Source of the DNA: CAWJEL01 sp964647255
GTDB taxonomy: Bacteria > Chloroflexota > Anaerolineae > CG2-30-64-16
DNA length: 64,000 bases
Assembly (NCBI GenBank): GCA_964647255.1
Contig: CAZYGI010000015.1
Location: 4,183 to 68,182, forward strand
Direction of reading: 5' to 3'
Numbering within the stretch: position 1 is the stretch's first letter; every line of letters begins with the position of its first letter. Below, one piece after another: positions 1 through 8,743 of this stretch. The notes under the pieces were generated by a model, which saw only the letters and a list, made by a program, of their open reading frames with translations, made no database searches and was not told the DNA's origin. The position numbers were made by a program, and so were the translations under genes.

Positions 1-518
1 GCATCGGCCGACAGCAGCGCCAGGCTGATTCCCTGGACGGGCAGGGTCTCCAGCAGGGCGCCTTCCTCCTCTTGGGGCACAGCGACCAGCAGCTCGATCG
101 GATCGGCATACAGGATGGCCCCGAACCGCTCGGCGGCTGGCCGCGCGCCCTCGGCCTGGGCGTCCACGAAGTAATACACTGTGTCGAGCGTATCCGCATC
201 TAATCGCTCCGCGGTGATGCCGTCTTGCGCGGCATGATCGGCCAGGTCAGGGCCGCCGCTTGCGACATAACGTGCCGCGCCGCCTGCATTGTCGGCGGGC
301 AGCTCGGCGTGGATCACCGCCGGGAGCGCTGCAAGACGTTCGATTTCTTCGGGCGCGACGGTCAGCAGGTAAAGCTGGGGGCCGAAGCTCGATTGGCCGG
401 GCAGCGCCTCCGCGGCCGCGCGGCGCGCCTCAGGCAGCGGGCCGGCGAGGATCGCCGCCAGCAGCGCCAGGATCAGCGCGACAACTTTGCCATGAGCGGA
501 AACGCGGCGTTGCAACAT
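1..518 (-). CDS. Secreted protein of unknown function, N-terminal part
   Basis: The reading frame is open from an ATG at 518 to the left edge of the window, so only the first 172 residues are visible. GGAGGG lies four bases upstream of the ATG. The protein starts with a basic stretch (MLQRRVSAHGK) followed by a hydrophobic, Ala/Leu-rich segment, which is a plausible signal peptide. The mature part is acidic and Ala/Leu-rich with no motif I can assign. N-terminal regions of this style occur in front of secreted metallopeptidases in Chloroflexota, but nothing catalytic is visible here, so the function stays open. Confidence 0.7.
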   Translation of the reverse strand, partial: MLQRRVSAHGKVVALILALLAAILAGPLPEARRAAAEALPGQSSFGPQLYLLTVAPEEIERLAALPAVIHAELPADNAGGAARYVASGGPDLADHAAQDGITAERLDADTLDTVYYFVDAQAEGARPAAERFGAILYADPIELLVAVPQEEEGALLETLPVQGISLALLSAD

Positions 519-619
519 AGATCCCTCCGATCGTCGTCCGTGTGTACATGATGACGCGCGGGGCGTGAGGAGGTAACGGAGGGGTGAGAAATCTGGGGAT
601 CACCCCAGACGAACCGGAA

Positions 620-700
620 AGACAGCTCACGCAAAGACGCCACGACGCAACGACGCCAAGAAGCAACGCTACGACTTTGCGGCCTTGCGTGAGCCTTTCT
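620..700. repeat. Dispersed intergenic palindromic repeat
   Basis: A 10-bp perfect inverted repeat (GCTCACGCAA at 625-634, TTGCGTGAGC at 685-694) encloses several copies of a 'cgcaacgacgc'-like word. It lies in the 270-bp space between the first two genes. No gene or clear promoter is seen there. Repeats of this style are common intergenic elements in Chloroflexota (family knowledge). Confidence 0.5.
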
Positions 701-788
701 GGTTGGCTGAGCAAGAATTCAAGCGGCAAGATCCTGCCCCGTTCGGGGTGACAAAGACCGCCGGTGGTCGCTGATAGACCCAAACGCT

Positions 789-1292
789 TTACGAATAGTG
801 GTGATGCCCATCCTCGTCATGGGCGTGGCCGTGCGCCAGCTCTTCCGCGGTGGCGGGGCGCACATCGAGCACCTTGACCTGGAAGTGCAGCGTCTCGCCG
901 GCCAGCGGGTGGTTGTAATCCAGCACGATCGCATCGGGACGAACTTCGGACACGTAGGCCTCGTAGGTCTCGCCATCTTCATCCTGAACGCCGACGGCCA
1001 TGCCCGGTTCGGGCGTTTGATCGGCCGGGAAGGCGTCCAGCGGCATCTCTTCCAACCCATCCTCGTCATATTCGCCGTAGCCTTCTTCGGGGCTCAGGGT
1101 GATGCTGATCTCATCGTCGGGGTTCAGCCCGTTCAAGGCAGCCTCCAGCGCAGGCAGCAGTTGGTCATGCCCGGCCAGGTAGCGCAGCGGCATGCCCTCC
1201 TGTGTGGTCTCCACCGCCTCGCCGTCGTCCAGCGTGAGGGTGAAGTCAATGGTTACGATCATGTCTTTTGCCACGGTGTATTTTTGATTCAC
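789..1292 (-). CDS. slyD: FKBP-type peptidyl-prolyl isomerase, SlyD-like
   Basis: This 167-residue protein has the SlyD layout: a short N-terminal FKBP strand (MIVTIDFTLTLDDGE), the inserted chaperone flap in the middle, then the second FKBP half ending in VKVLDVRPAT. It should catalyse cis-trans isomerisation of prolyl bonds and act as a chaperone in the cytoplasm. The tail (AHGHAHDEDGHHHYS) is His/Asp-rich, as in metal-binding SlyD proteins. The GTG start at 1292 is chosen because GGAG lies 10 bases upstream; the ATG ten codons later has no such site. It follows pepF by 43 bp on the same strand and is probably cotranscribed with it. Confidence 0.9.
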   Translation of the reverse strand: MNQKYTVAKDMIVTIDFTLTLDDGEAVETTQEGMPLRYLAGHDQLLPALEAALNGLNPDDEISITLSPEEGYGEYDEDGLEEMPLDAFPADQTPEPGMAVGVQDEDGETYEAYVSEVRPDAIVLDYNHPLAGETLHFQVKVLDVRPATAEELAHGHAHDEDGHHHYS

Positions 1293-1335
1293 TGGGTTTG
1301 TTCTCCTTCAAGTGCTCGGTTTGTTTTGGCTGGGG

Positions 1336-3132
1336 TTACAGGGTCGCGGCGAGATTTTCGGCCTCGATCACCAGGGTCTCCAGGATGCCCAGGCCCTGGC
1401 GCCAGAAGCCGGGATCGGTCAGGTCAATGCCGAGCGGATTCACGATCTTATGCGGCCAGTCCGATCCGCCGGCGGCCAGCATCGCGAGATATGCGTCGGC
1501 GAAACCCGTGCTATCCTGCTGATAGCGCGCATAGAGCGCCATCACCAGCAGCTCGCCGAAGGCATAGGCGTAGACATAACCCGGCGTGCCGATGAAATGC
1601 GGGATGTAGCTCCACCAGAGGTCGTAGTCCGCGGTGAGGGTCACGCTGTCGCCGAACATGCCGCACTGCGTCTCGCGCCAGAGCTCCGAGAAGCGCTCCG
1701 TGCTGAGTTCGCCTTCCTCGCGGCGTGCGGTGTGGATGGCGTGCTCGAAGCGGTTCATGCTGATCTGGCGGAAGGCGGTGGCAAAGGAATCCTCGATCTT
1801 GCCGGTGAGCAGCGCCAGGCGGGCCTTTCCGTCGGTCTCCTGTGCGATCATGTCCTGGAACACCAGCATTTCTCCGAACACCGAGGCCGTTTCGGCGGTG
1901 GTGAGCGGGGTGTGCGCCTGGAGCACGCCCTGCACGCCTGCGAGCTTCTGGTGCACACCGTGGCCCAGCTCATGCGCCAGCGTCATCACGTCACGCGGGC
2001 GGCCTTCGTAGTTCAGCAAGACGTACGGGTGGCGGGAGGGCACTGCGCCGTGGCTGAACGCGCCCCCGCGCTTGCCCGGCTTAATCGCTGCATCAATCCA
2101 CCGCCGCGCGAAGAACTGGCCGGCAATCTCGGCCATGCGCGGGTCGAAGCGGCGATAGGCCGCCAGCACGGTTTCGCGCGCTTCCTCCCAGGAGTAACGA
2201 CGATCCGCGGCCGGCAGCGGCGCGTAGCGGTCGTAGTCGAACAGCTCATCCAGCCCCAGCAGACGGCGTTTCAGCCGGTAGTACCGGCCCACGATATCGT
2301 AGCGCGAGGTGACGGCCTCGACGAGCGCCTCCACGGTCCGGTCATCCACCTGGTTGGCCAGGTTGCGGGCGCTGATCCAGGCGGGATAGCGGCGCAGCCG
2401 ATCGTCCGACGCTTTATCGGCCAGGATGGTGTTAAAGATGTAAGTGGCCGTGCGTGCATCGGCGCGCAGCCCGACCGTCACCGCGGCCGCGGCGCGCTGC
2501 CGCAGGCTGCGGTCATCCGCGTAGAGCCGGCTGAGCACCTGGTCGCGGGTAAGCTGCTGGCCGTCGAGCTCGAACCGGGCTGCGCTCTGTGTCTCATCGA
2601 AGAAGCGGTCCCACGCGTCGCGGCCGGTGACGGCCTTCTCCGCCAGGATCTTCTCCTCCGGTTCGCTGAGCAGGTGCGGCCGGTACATGCGGACGACCTC
2701 GAGCCAGTGGCGCCAGCGCGTCAGCGCCGGATCAGCGAGCCAGGCCGCGGCGGCCTCGTCCGGCGCGGCGGTCAGCTCCAGGTCGGCGAAGACCAGTTTC
2801 TGGCTCAGCCGCGAGCCGCGCTCGGTGATGCGTTGCAGCAGCGCGCCGCGGGCGGGGTCCAGCGTGTTTTGCGTCCAGTTCAGCGACGCGTACGTGCCGA
2901 CCAGCGAGGCGCGCTCCACGAGGGCTTCGTAACGGGCGATCAGTTCCGCCAGCCCGGCAGGCGATAGGCTTGCGATGCGGCCGCGGTATGCGGCGTCCAG
3001 CGCATCGGCTTCGGCGTCGCACGCGTCCAGGTCCGCGTTGATTCGCGGGTCATCCATCCCGGCGTAGAGATCGGACAGGTCCCAGGTGATCTCTTCGGCG
3101 CCAGTCAGTTGATCGGTGAGTTGACTTGACAT
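1336..3132 (-). CDS. pepF: M3 family oligoendopeptidase F
   Basis: This 598-residue zinc peptidase should cut short peptides in the cytoplasm. The zinc site HELGH is near residue 387 (MTLAHELGHGVHQ), followed by the conserved glutamate region (TAETASVFGEML) and a late PHFIGTPGYVYAYAFG segment typical of PepF. Length fits the family (about 600). I chose the ATG at 3132, which has GGAG 12 bases upstream; a TTG at 3150 in the same frame is an alternative without a ribosome site. A strong promoter lies at 3273-3301. The peptidase and the downstream prolyl isomerase form a likely two-gene operon for peptide and protein turnover. Confidence 0.93.
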   Translation of the reverse strand: MSSQLTDQLTGAEEITWDLSDLYAGMDDPRINADLDACDAEADALDAAYRGRIASLSPAGLAELIARYEALVERASLVGTYASLNWTQNTLDPARGALLQRITERGSRLSQKLVFADLELTAAPDEAAAAWLADPALTRWRHWLEVVRMYRPHLLSEPEEKILAEKAVTGRDAWDRFFDETQSAARFELDGQQLTRDQVLSRLYADDRSLRQRAAAAVTVGLRADARTATYIFNTILADKASDDRLRRYPAWISARNLANQVDDRTVEALVEAVTSRYDIVGRYYRLKRRLLGLDELFDYDRYAPLPAADRRYSWEEARETVLAAYRRFDPRMAEIAGQFFARRWIDAAIKPGKRGGAFSHGAVPSRHPYVLLNYEGRPRDVMTLAHELGHGVHQKLAGVQGVLQAHTPLTTAETASVFGEMLVFQDMIAQETDGKARLALLTGKIEDSFATAFRQISMNRFEHAIHTARREEGELSTERFSELWRETQCGMFGDSVTLTADYDLWWSYIPHFIGTPGYVYAYAFGELLVMALYARYQQDSTGFADAYLAMLAAGGSDWPHKIVNPLGIDLTDPGFWRQGLGILETLVIEAENLAATL

Positions 3133-3272
3133 AGAATCAGATAGCTCCAAAATGCGAATTGTGCTTCCGGGCCAAATCGGCGTATTTCATGCGGGTACGG
3201 CAACATGAGAGACGAAGGTCGGTGTCGAGATTGTGCGGAGCGATTCCGGCAGGCGAAATATCATCCGGCGCG

Positions 3273-3301
3273 ATTATACGACCGAACCCTGTGCCGATCA
3301 A
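3273..3301 (-). promoter_or_regulatory. Promoter for pepF-slyD
   Basis: On the minus strand, TTGATC (3301-3296) is followed by a 17-base spacer and a perfect TATAAT (3278-3273). It overlaps the last codons of rtcA. The start of transcription would be near 3266, leaving a leader of about 130 bases before pepF. Confidence 0.7.
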
Positions 3302-4584
3302 ATCCGAGGCGTCACGCGCACGTTGCCTTCTCTGCCGTGCTCCTTTGTGATCTCAATCTCGGCCGCGCCGGACGCGCGGATGATCTCGGCGTTCGTGACC
3401 AGGTGCGGTGTGACGTGCGCGGTGCGAAAGCGAGACTCACCGGCTGCAAAAGCGAGCGGAAGCAGGAGCTGGTCGGCCAGGTACTCGTCCACGGCGCCGG
3501 TGCCGGCCAGAAATTTCTCCAGCCACAGGCACGCTTCGTCGGCGACCTGCTCCGCGCGCTTGCCCGGCGCACCCAACCCGACGAAACAGGCGCTCGTGTG
3601 CCGGAATTCGGCGAGGAGGAATAAGAAGGCACCCCTGGTGCGCGCCGGCAGCTCCAGCAGCTCGATGTCGAGCCTGCCGTGCCGCCCCTGGAGCCGCTCG
3701 ATTGCCCGGCTGCGCTGCCGCTCGGCGATGCTCACGTCAAGATTCGCCACGGCCGCGATGCCGCGAATGCCCCGCAGCGCGCCGCGCTCGGTCAGATGCA
3801 GCGGCGTGAGCTCAGGCGTCGGCGTAATTCTGGCGCGCACCTGGCCGTTGCCCTGTGGATAGAACCCGGCGAGCAGCAGCTCTAATGTCGCCTCGCACCC
3901 CATGCGTCGCAGGTAAGGGAGCCACTGCAGGTCGAGATAGTGGAAGCATGGGCTCCATGGGACGTGCGTCCCGCCGATGACGGTGATTTCGCTGGAGCAG
4001 GAATCGCGCCCGCCTGTCATGCTGAGCGGGTGAACAAGATGTAGTTCGTTGCAGCGATACTCTAGCGAAGCATCTCCTATCGGTAGACTTGTCTGATCCT
4101 CATGGCTGCTGCTCGGCAAGTGCTCCGACGAGATGCTTCGCTGAGAAGTCGCCACATCCAACTTCGAGTCGTCAACCCGCTCAGCATGACAGATCCGGCT
4201 TTCTACTGACACACGCGGCCCGCTGCACTGCTCGCGTGTGCTCAGCATGGCGCCGGGCGTCAGGGCCAGCGGCAGGAAGATTGTCTGCAGCACCAACGAT
4301 GTCGAGCCCGCGGTGCCGATGTCGAAACGGTAGTCGCCGGGCCGTGCAGGGCCAGGGTCGAAAGCCAGCTCTTGCGAGCCGATGGCCGCGCCCTCGACCG
4401 CCGCGCCACTGACGGTTGCCGCGGCGCGCACGGCGGCCAGGTGCTGCGGTTGCAGGCCCGGCTTCGGCCGCCGTGCGCGGATGCGGCTGATGTGCACCGG
4501 TTGGCCGGTCATCACCGACAGCGTGAGCGCTGTGCGCAGCACCTGGCCGCCGCCTTCGCCGAGTGAACCATCTACCTCGATCAT
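3298..4584 (-). CDS. rtcA: RNA 3'-terminal phosphate cyclase with internal insertion
   Basis: RtcA converts an RNA 3'-phosphate to a 2',3'-cyclic phosphate with ATP. The N-terminus (DGSLGEGGGQVLRTAL), RARRPKPGLQPQH, GGTHVPWSP and the histidine that becomes adenylylated in the family (TPHLVTN, near residue 394) are all present. At 428 residues it is about 85 longer than usual (about 340). The excess lies between LALTPGAM and ITVIGGTHV and is encoded by a palindromic repeat (4014-4192) plus flanks, with the frame kept open. The ATG overlaps the stop of the upstream ABC gene by four bases. The insert falls in the RtcA domain-linker area; whether the enzyme still folds cannot be told from sequence. 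Confidence 0.88.
   Translation of the reverse strand: MIEVDGSLGEGGGQVLRTALTLSVMTGQPVHISRIRARRPKPGLQPQHLAAVRAAATVSGAAVEGAAIGSQELAFDPGPARPGDYRFDIGTAGSTSLVLQTIFLPLALTPGAMLSTREQCSGPRVSVESRICHAERVDDSKLDVATSQRSISSEHLPSSSHEDQTSLPIGDASLEYRCNELHLVHPLSMTGGRDSCSSEITVIGGTHVPWSPCFHYLDLQWLPYLRRMGCEATLELLLAGFYPQGNGQVRARITPTPELTPLHLTERGALRGIRGIAAVANLDVSIAERQRSRAIERLQGRHGRLDIELLELPARTRGAFLFLLAEFRHTSACFVGLGAPGKRAEQVADEACLWLEKFLAGTGAVDEYLADQLLLPLAFAAGESRFRTAHVTPHLVTNAEIIRASGAAEIEITKEHGREGNVRVTPRI
4014..4192. repeat. Nested palindromic repeat inserted in rtcA
   Basis: A perfect 18-bp inverted repeat (4014-4031 and 4175-4192, containing GTCATGCTGAGCGGGT) encloses a second perfect 12-bp inverted repeat (4064-4075 and 4131-4142, AGCGAAGCATCT). 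The element therefore forms two nested stems over 179 bp. It lies wholly in the rtcA reading frame and codes for residues such as CHAERVDD and HPLSMTGG, like the 'CHPERSEG'-type peptides that intergenic repeats of other genomes encode when read through. Confidence 0.8.
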
Positions 4585-6422
4585 GACGCTGCCGCCAACT
4601 CCCCCAACTCGATCGCGTTGTACGCCGCCGCGCGCTGCTGCCGGAACTGCTGCGTGTACAGCTTGTAGTAGCGGCCGCGTGCCCGCAGCAATTCGGCGTG
4701 TGTGCCTTGCTCGGCGATCTTCCCGTCCTCGATCACCAGGATGCGGTCGGCGCGCTTGATGGTGCTCAGCCGGTGGGCGATGACGAAGCTCGTCCGGCCC
4801 GCCATGACTGCCTCCATGCCGCGCTGGATCAGCGCCTCGGTGACGGTGTCCACCGAGCTCGTCGCCTCGTCCATCACCAGCAGTTCGGGCTGCGCCAACA
4901 CTGCGCGCGCCAGGCTGACGAGCTGTTTCTGCCCGACCGAGAGCCGGTTGCCCCCTTCACCGACCTCGGCGTGGTAACCGCCGTCGAGCTTCTCGATGAA
5001 GTCGTGCGCGCCGGCGATCCTGGCTGCCGCCTCCACCTCCGCGTCGCTCGCCTCCAGCCGGCCATAGCGGATGTTCTCGCGCACGGAGCCGGAGAAGAGG
5101 TGGGGCGTTTGCAGCACTACGCCGATGCGCGAGTGGATCGCGTGCAGCGTGTAGTCCCGGTAGTCGCGGCCGCCGATGCGCAGGACACCGGCCTTCGGCT
5201 CGTAGAACCGGCACACCAGGTTCACGATCGTGCTCTTGCCGCCGCCCGTGGGCCCGACCAGGGCGATGGTCTCTCCCCGCTTCACCTTCAGGGTGAAGTC
5301 CGTCAGCACCGGTTTGTCGGCCTCGTAGTAGAAGTCCACGTGGTCGAACTCGATATCGCCGCTGATCGTGCCGGGGTCGTACGCGCCCTCCCGATCCGCA
5401 ATCTCCGGCTTCGCGTCCACCAACGAGAAGACGCGCTCGGCCGAGGCGACGGCGTGCTGCAGCTCCGAGTAGACGCGGGCCAGATCCTGGATCGGCCACA
5501 TCATGAAGGTGATATAGCTGACGAACGCCTGGAGCGCGCCCACCGTCATGCCGCCCACGCCGGGGACGGTGATGCCGGCGTTCAGCCCGCCGTAGAGCAC
5601 GATCGCGCCTACCGCGAACGCGCTGATGAGCTGCACCGCCGGCAGAAACAGCGCCGACAGCCACGCCGCCCGATAGGACGCGCGATACATCTCGTCGGTG
5701 ATCTGGCTGAACTCAGCCAGGTTCGCCTCCTCGCGGCCCAGCGCCTTCACCACGCGCACGCCGGTGATGTTCTGGTTGTACTCGCCGGTGATCTTGGAGT
5801 TGATCTTGCGCACCAGGCGGAACTGCACCAGGATGCGTTTCTTGAACTGCACCGCGACCCAGAGCAGGATCGGGATCGTCGCCAACACAACCAGCGCCAG
5901 CCGCCAGTTGATGAAGAGCATGAAGGCCATCGCGCTGGCGATGTTGAAGATCGCCCACGTGACATCCAGCATGCCCCACGTCACCAACTGCGCGATCCGC
6001 TCCGAGTCCGACGTGACGCGCGACATGATCCAGCCTACCGGCGTCCGGCTGAAGTAGCTGAACGACAGCTCCTGCAGGTGGTTGAACATCCGTTTCCGCA
6101 GATCATACTGCACGCGCTCGCCCAACACACCGGCCAGGAAGATGAAGCCCAACACGCCCACGGCCTGCACCAGGATCAACGCGGCGTAGGTGATGATGAT
6201 GCTCTTGAGCGCGGCCGCGTTGCCTGGGACGATCGCCTCGTCCACGATGCGCTTGCCCTGGTAGGTGAACACGGAGTCCAGGCCCGAGACCACGCCCACG
6301 GCCAATAAGAAGCCGAGCACCCATTTCCAGTGCGGCTTCACCTGGGCCAGGACGCGGCGGAGCGTCCCGCCGTTGACCTGCGTGGTAAATTCTTCCTCTT
6401 CGAATTCTTCGTAATCTGCCAT
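4581..6422 (-). CDS. ABC exporter half-transporter (permease-ATPase fusion)
   Basis: A 613-residue type IV ABC half-transporter: an acidic N-terminal tail, six membrane segments over residues about 30-330, then the nucleotide-binding domain with Walker A GPTGGGKST, Q-loop VVLQTPHLFSG, signature RLSVGQKQL and Walker B ELLVMDEATSSVD. It lies 35 bp downstream of a second half-transporter, so the two most likely form one heterodimeric multidrug- or lipid-type exporter. The signature here is LSVGQ rather than LSGGQ, as often seen in one half of such pairs. The substrate is unknown. Its stop overlaps the rtcA start. Confidence 0.93.
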   Translation of the reverse strand: MADYEEFEEEEFTTQVNGGTLRRVLAQVKPHWKWVLGFLLAVGVVSGLDSVFTYQGKRIVDEAIVPGNAAALKSIIITYAALILVQAVGVLGFIFLAGVLGERVQYDLRKRMFNHLQELSFSYFSRTPVGWIMSRVTSDSERIAQLVTWGMLDVTWAIFNIASAMAFMLFINWRLALVVLATIPILLWVAVQFKKRILVQFRLVRKINSKITGEYNQNITGVRVVKALGREEANLAEFSQITDEMYRASYRAAWLSALFLPAVQLISAFAVGAIVLYGGLNAGITVPGVGGMTVGALQAFVSYITFMMWPIQDLARVYSELQHAVASAERVFSLVDAKPEIADREGAYDPGTISGDIEFDHVDFYYEADKPVLTDFTLKVKRGETIALVGPTGGGKSTIVNLVCRFYEPKAGVLRIGGRDYRDYTLHAIHSRIGVVLQTPHLFSGSVRENIRYGRLEASDAEVEAAARIAGAHDFIEKLDGGYHAEVGEGGNRLSVGQKQLVSLARAVLAQPELLVMDEATSSVDTVTEALIQRGMEAVMAGRTSFVIAHRLSTIKRADRILVIEDGKIAEQGTHAELLRARGRYYKLYTQQFRQQRAAAYNAIELGELAAAS

Positions 6423-6444
6423 ATTACCGCCAAAGATCAGGTGC

Positions 6445-6535
6445 CAGATGTCAGGGATCAGGCGTCAGGGACCAGGCGTGGGAGGCCGACTCCTGACCCC
6501 TGCCTCATGACTCCTGCCTCATGGTCATGTCCGTT
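6445..6535. repeat. Short dispersed repeat overlapping the end of an ABC gene
   Basis: A 14-bp word (TCAGGGATCAGGCG, 6451-6464) is repeated in tandem with one change (6465-6478), followed by a CTCATG/CTCCTG-rich stretch. The last about 25 residues of the upstream ABC gene are encoded in this repeat, so its C-terminus is probably repeat-derived. Confidence 0.5.
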
Positions 6536-8356
6536 GCCCGAAAACCCTGTGAGCTCGTGCTGCAATTCGTCCTCGATCTTCGCCTGCAAATCATAGATCT
6601 GCCGGTACATGCCTCCCTGCGCCATGAGCTGGGCGTGCGTGCCGCGCTGGACAATGCGGCCGCCGTCCAGCACCAGGATCAGGTCGGCGTTCATCAGGCT
6701 CTGGATGCGGTGGGCGATGATGAACGATGTGCGGCCCACCATGAGCTGTTCCAACGCCGCCCGGATTTCGGCCTCCGTCTCGGTGTCCACGGACGAGGTC
6801 GAGTCGTCCAGGATCAGGATGCGCGGGTCCTTGAGCAGCGTGCGGGCGATTGCCACCCGCTGGCGCTGGCCGCCGGAGAGGGTCACGCCCTTCTCGCCGA
6901 CCAGGGTGTTGTAACCATCCGGGAAGCCGAGGATCACATCGTGGATTGCCGCCGCCTTGGCCGCAGCCTCAACCTCCGCGTCCGCCACCGGCCGGCTCAC
7001 GCCCAGGGCGATGTTCTCGCGGATGGTGCGCGAGAACAGGAACGGCTCCTGCTCCACGATGCCGATCTCCGAACGCAGATACTCCCTCGGATAGTCCCGC
7101 AGCTCGACGCCATCGAGCCGCAGGCTGCCGCCGCTGTACTCATAGAACCGCGGCAGCAAGTTCACCAGGGTCGTCTTGCCGGAGCCGGTGGAGCCGAGCA
7201 GCGCGATGGCCTGGCCTGGCTCGGCCCGGAAGGTGATATCGTGCAGCACCGGGGCACTCGATTCGTACTGGAAGCAGACGTCCTCGAAGACCACGTCACC
7301 GCGCAGATCGCTTCCGGCGGCGGGGCGATGCATTCCCTCGGTGAGCGGCTCGCGCTCCTGGCTGATGATCTCGGTCACGCGGCGGTATGACACCAGCCCG
7401 GTGGAAGTTTGCACGATCAGGCGGCCCAGGTTGCGCATCGGCCAGATGAGCCAGGTGAGTAGCCCGACGTAGGCCAGAAAGCCCCCCAGGGTGATCGCGC
7501 CGTTGATTGCCATGATGGCGGCGACCGTGTAGCCGAAAATCATCTGCGCACCGCACAAGATATCAGACGAGGGCCAGAAGAACGCGTGCATCAGGTTCAA
7601 CTGCCGCCCTTTGAGATACTTCTGCCAGTTTTCGCGCTCGAACTTCTCCCGTTCGTACGCCTGTCGGGCGAACGCCTTCACCACCCGCACCCCGGAGAGG
7701 TTCTCCTGGAGCACGGTGGAGAGGGTGGCCTCCTGCTCCTGGTACTTTTCGTACGCCTTCCCGATCCGCTTGAAGAAGAAATACGAGATGACGACGATGA
7801 GCGGCACGACGATGACCGACAGCAGCGCCAGCCGCACGTTCAGCCGCATCACCGCGATCAAGTTGATACCGAACAGCAGGATGATGCGGCCGATCCCGAT
7901 CGCCTGGTCGGCATAAAAGCGCCGCACGGCGTCCACATCCGATGTGCTGCGCTGGATCAGCTCGCCCGTCTGCATGTGGTCGTGGTAGCTGAAGGTCAGC
8001 CGCTGGATCTGGTCGTACAGGTAGTTGCGCAGCCGGCGGGTGATCCCCTCGGCCGTCCGCGACGCCAGCCGGCCGCTGAGGAAGGTGAACCCACCTTCCA
8101 CCAGTGCCAGCGCGATAAACGCCAGGGCCATGCCGATCAGCACGCCCGTCTGCCGCGTCTTCCCGAGGATATTGTCTACGAAATAGCTCAGCAGCAGATA
8201 GGTGGCGGTCTTTGCCAGCGCGCCGACGGCCAGCGTGGCCGTGGCGCCCAGGTAGGTGAGCCGGAACCCGGCGCCCAGCCGCCATAGGCCTTTGAGGCGG
8301 TTGGCCGAGACTGCTTCTTTGAGGTCGTAAGTCAGGGATGCTTGAATGGTCGTCAC
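6458..8356 (-). CDS. ABC exporter half-transporter, partner of the downstream gene
   Basis: A 632-residue half-transporter with six membrane segments (residues about 30-320) and a nucleotide-binding domain: Walker A GSTGSGKTT, Q-loop IVEQEPFLFSR, signature LSGGQRQR, Walker B RILILDDSTSSVD. The Walker B has Asp (LDDSTSS) where the catalytic Glu is usual, so this half carries a degenerate catalytic site and its partner (MDEATSS) a normal one, the pattern of heterodimeric exporters. The GTG start at 8356 has GGAGG just upstream; the frame stays open further upstream but has no homology there. The leader upstream contains a peptide and terminator (8561-8692), which probably control both ABC genes. 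Confidence 0.92.
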   Translation of the reverse strand: MTTIQASLTYDLKEAVSANRLKGLWRLGAGFRLTYLGATATLAVGALAKTATYLLLSYFVDNILGKTRQTGVLIGMALAFIALALVEGGFTFLSGRLASRTAEGITRRLRNYLYDQIQRLTFSYHDHMQTGELIQRSTSDVDAVRRFYADQAIGIGRIILLFGINLIAVMRLNVRLALLSVIVVPLIVVISYFFFKRIGKAYEKYQEQEATLSTVLQENLSGVRVVKAFARQAYEREKFERENWQKYLKGRQLNLMHAFFWPSSDILCGAQMIFGYTVAAIMAINGAITLGGFLAYVGLLTWLIWPMRNLGRLIVQTSTGLVSYRRVTEIISQEREPLTEGMHRPAAGSDLRGDVVFEDVCFQYESSAPVLHDITFRAEPGQAIALLGSTGSGKTTLVNLLPRFYEYSGGSLRLDGVELRDYPREYLRSEIGIVEQEPFLFSRTIRENIALGVSRPVADAEVEAAAKAAAIHDVILGFPDGYNTLVGEKGVTLSGGQRQRVAIARTLLKDPRILILDDSTSSVDTETEAEIRAALEQLMVGRTSFIIAHRIQSLMNADLILVLDGGRIVQRGTHAQLMAQGGMYRQIYDLQAKIEDELQHELTGFSGNGHDHEAGVMRQGSGVGLPRLVPDA

Positions 8357-8560
8357 GGTTTCCTCCGTGCGTTTCGACGAGCAGACGGCCGGGCGCATGC
8401 GGTCGCGCGCGACGGTCTTCTCCGGCAAGTTGGGCGGGCGAGCACACCGCACCTGTCCACGCCGCTGGTGGGCGCAGGTGTCCTGGGATGCGAACGACAC
8501 CAGAGTTCAGTTGTTGCGGTGCTTACGGTTGGCGCACAGTGAAGATGCGGTGGGAGCGCC

Positions 8561-8603
8561 AAACAAAAAACCACGGGCCGCATCGGTTAACAGCGGCTCG
8601 TGG
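8561..8603 (-). terminator. Intrinsic terminator in the leader of the ABC pair
   Basis: On the minus strand an 11-bp stem (8603-8593 with 8581-8571, one A-C mismatch) is followed by TTTTTTGTTT (8570-8561). It lies between a short leader ORF and the ABC genes, 205 bp before the first ABC start codon. It therefore looks like an attenuator and not like the end of a normal gene. Confidence 0.8.
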
Positions 8604-8620
8604 CCTGGGGAACAGTCAGA

Positions 8621-8692
8621 TCAGCGGATCTGTGAGGCCAGGTCTGGGAGCCGCGAGCTTGCTGAGTCGCGCATGCGCAGTTCGTTTGCCAT
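8621..8692 (-). CDS. 23-residue leader peptide upstream of the ABC exporter
   Basis: An ATG at 8692 with GGGAGG eight bases upstream opens a 23-codon frame beginning MANELRMRDS and ending at a TGA (8623-8621). It is rich in Arg (4) and Ser (4). A near-perfect promoter lies 52 bp upstream and an intrinsic terminator follows 17 bp after the stop. Its codons contain GCGGCTC (8654-8648), which can pair with seven bases of the terminator's 5' arm, and the stop codon lies in a small hairpin (CAGATC-CGCT-GATCTG). Together this suggests ribosome-controlled attenuation of the ABC genes, as known for BmrB/BmrCD of Bacillus. Sequence similarity to BmrB is not seen; it could instead be a free small protein. 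Confidence 0.6.
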   Translation of the reverse strand: MANELRMRDSASSRLPDLASQIR

Positions 8693-8743
8693 GAAGCCCG
8701 CCTCCCTTCTGAAGAATACGTGCCGGATGCCGGTCACGGGTTG

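Noticed and set aside
1312..2967. 551-codon open frame on the plus strand opposite pepF
   Set aside because: It mirrors pepF, has no ribosome site, and reads as low-complexity His/Arg/Gln/Ala-rich protein typical of antisense frames in GC-rich genes.
4014..4192. Insertion sequence in rtcA
   Set aside because: No transposase or typical IS end is present; only nested palindromes, so it is better called a repeat element.
4698..6308. 536-codon plus-strand frame opposite the ABC exporter
   Set aside because: Shadow; the minus-strand ABC motifs are unambiguous.
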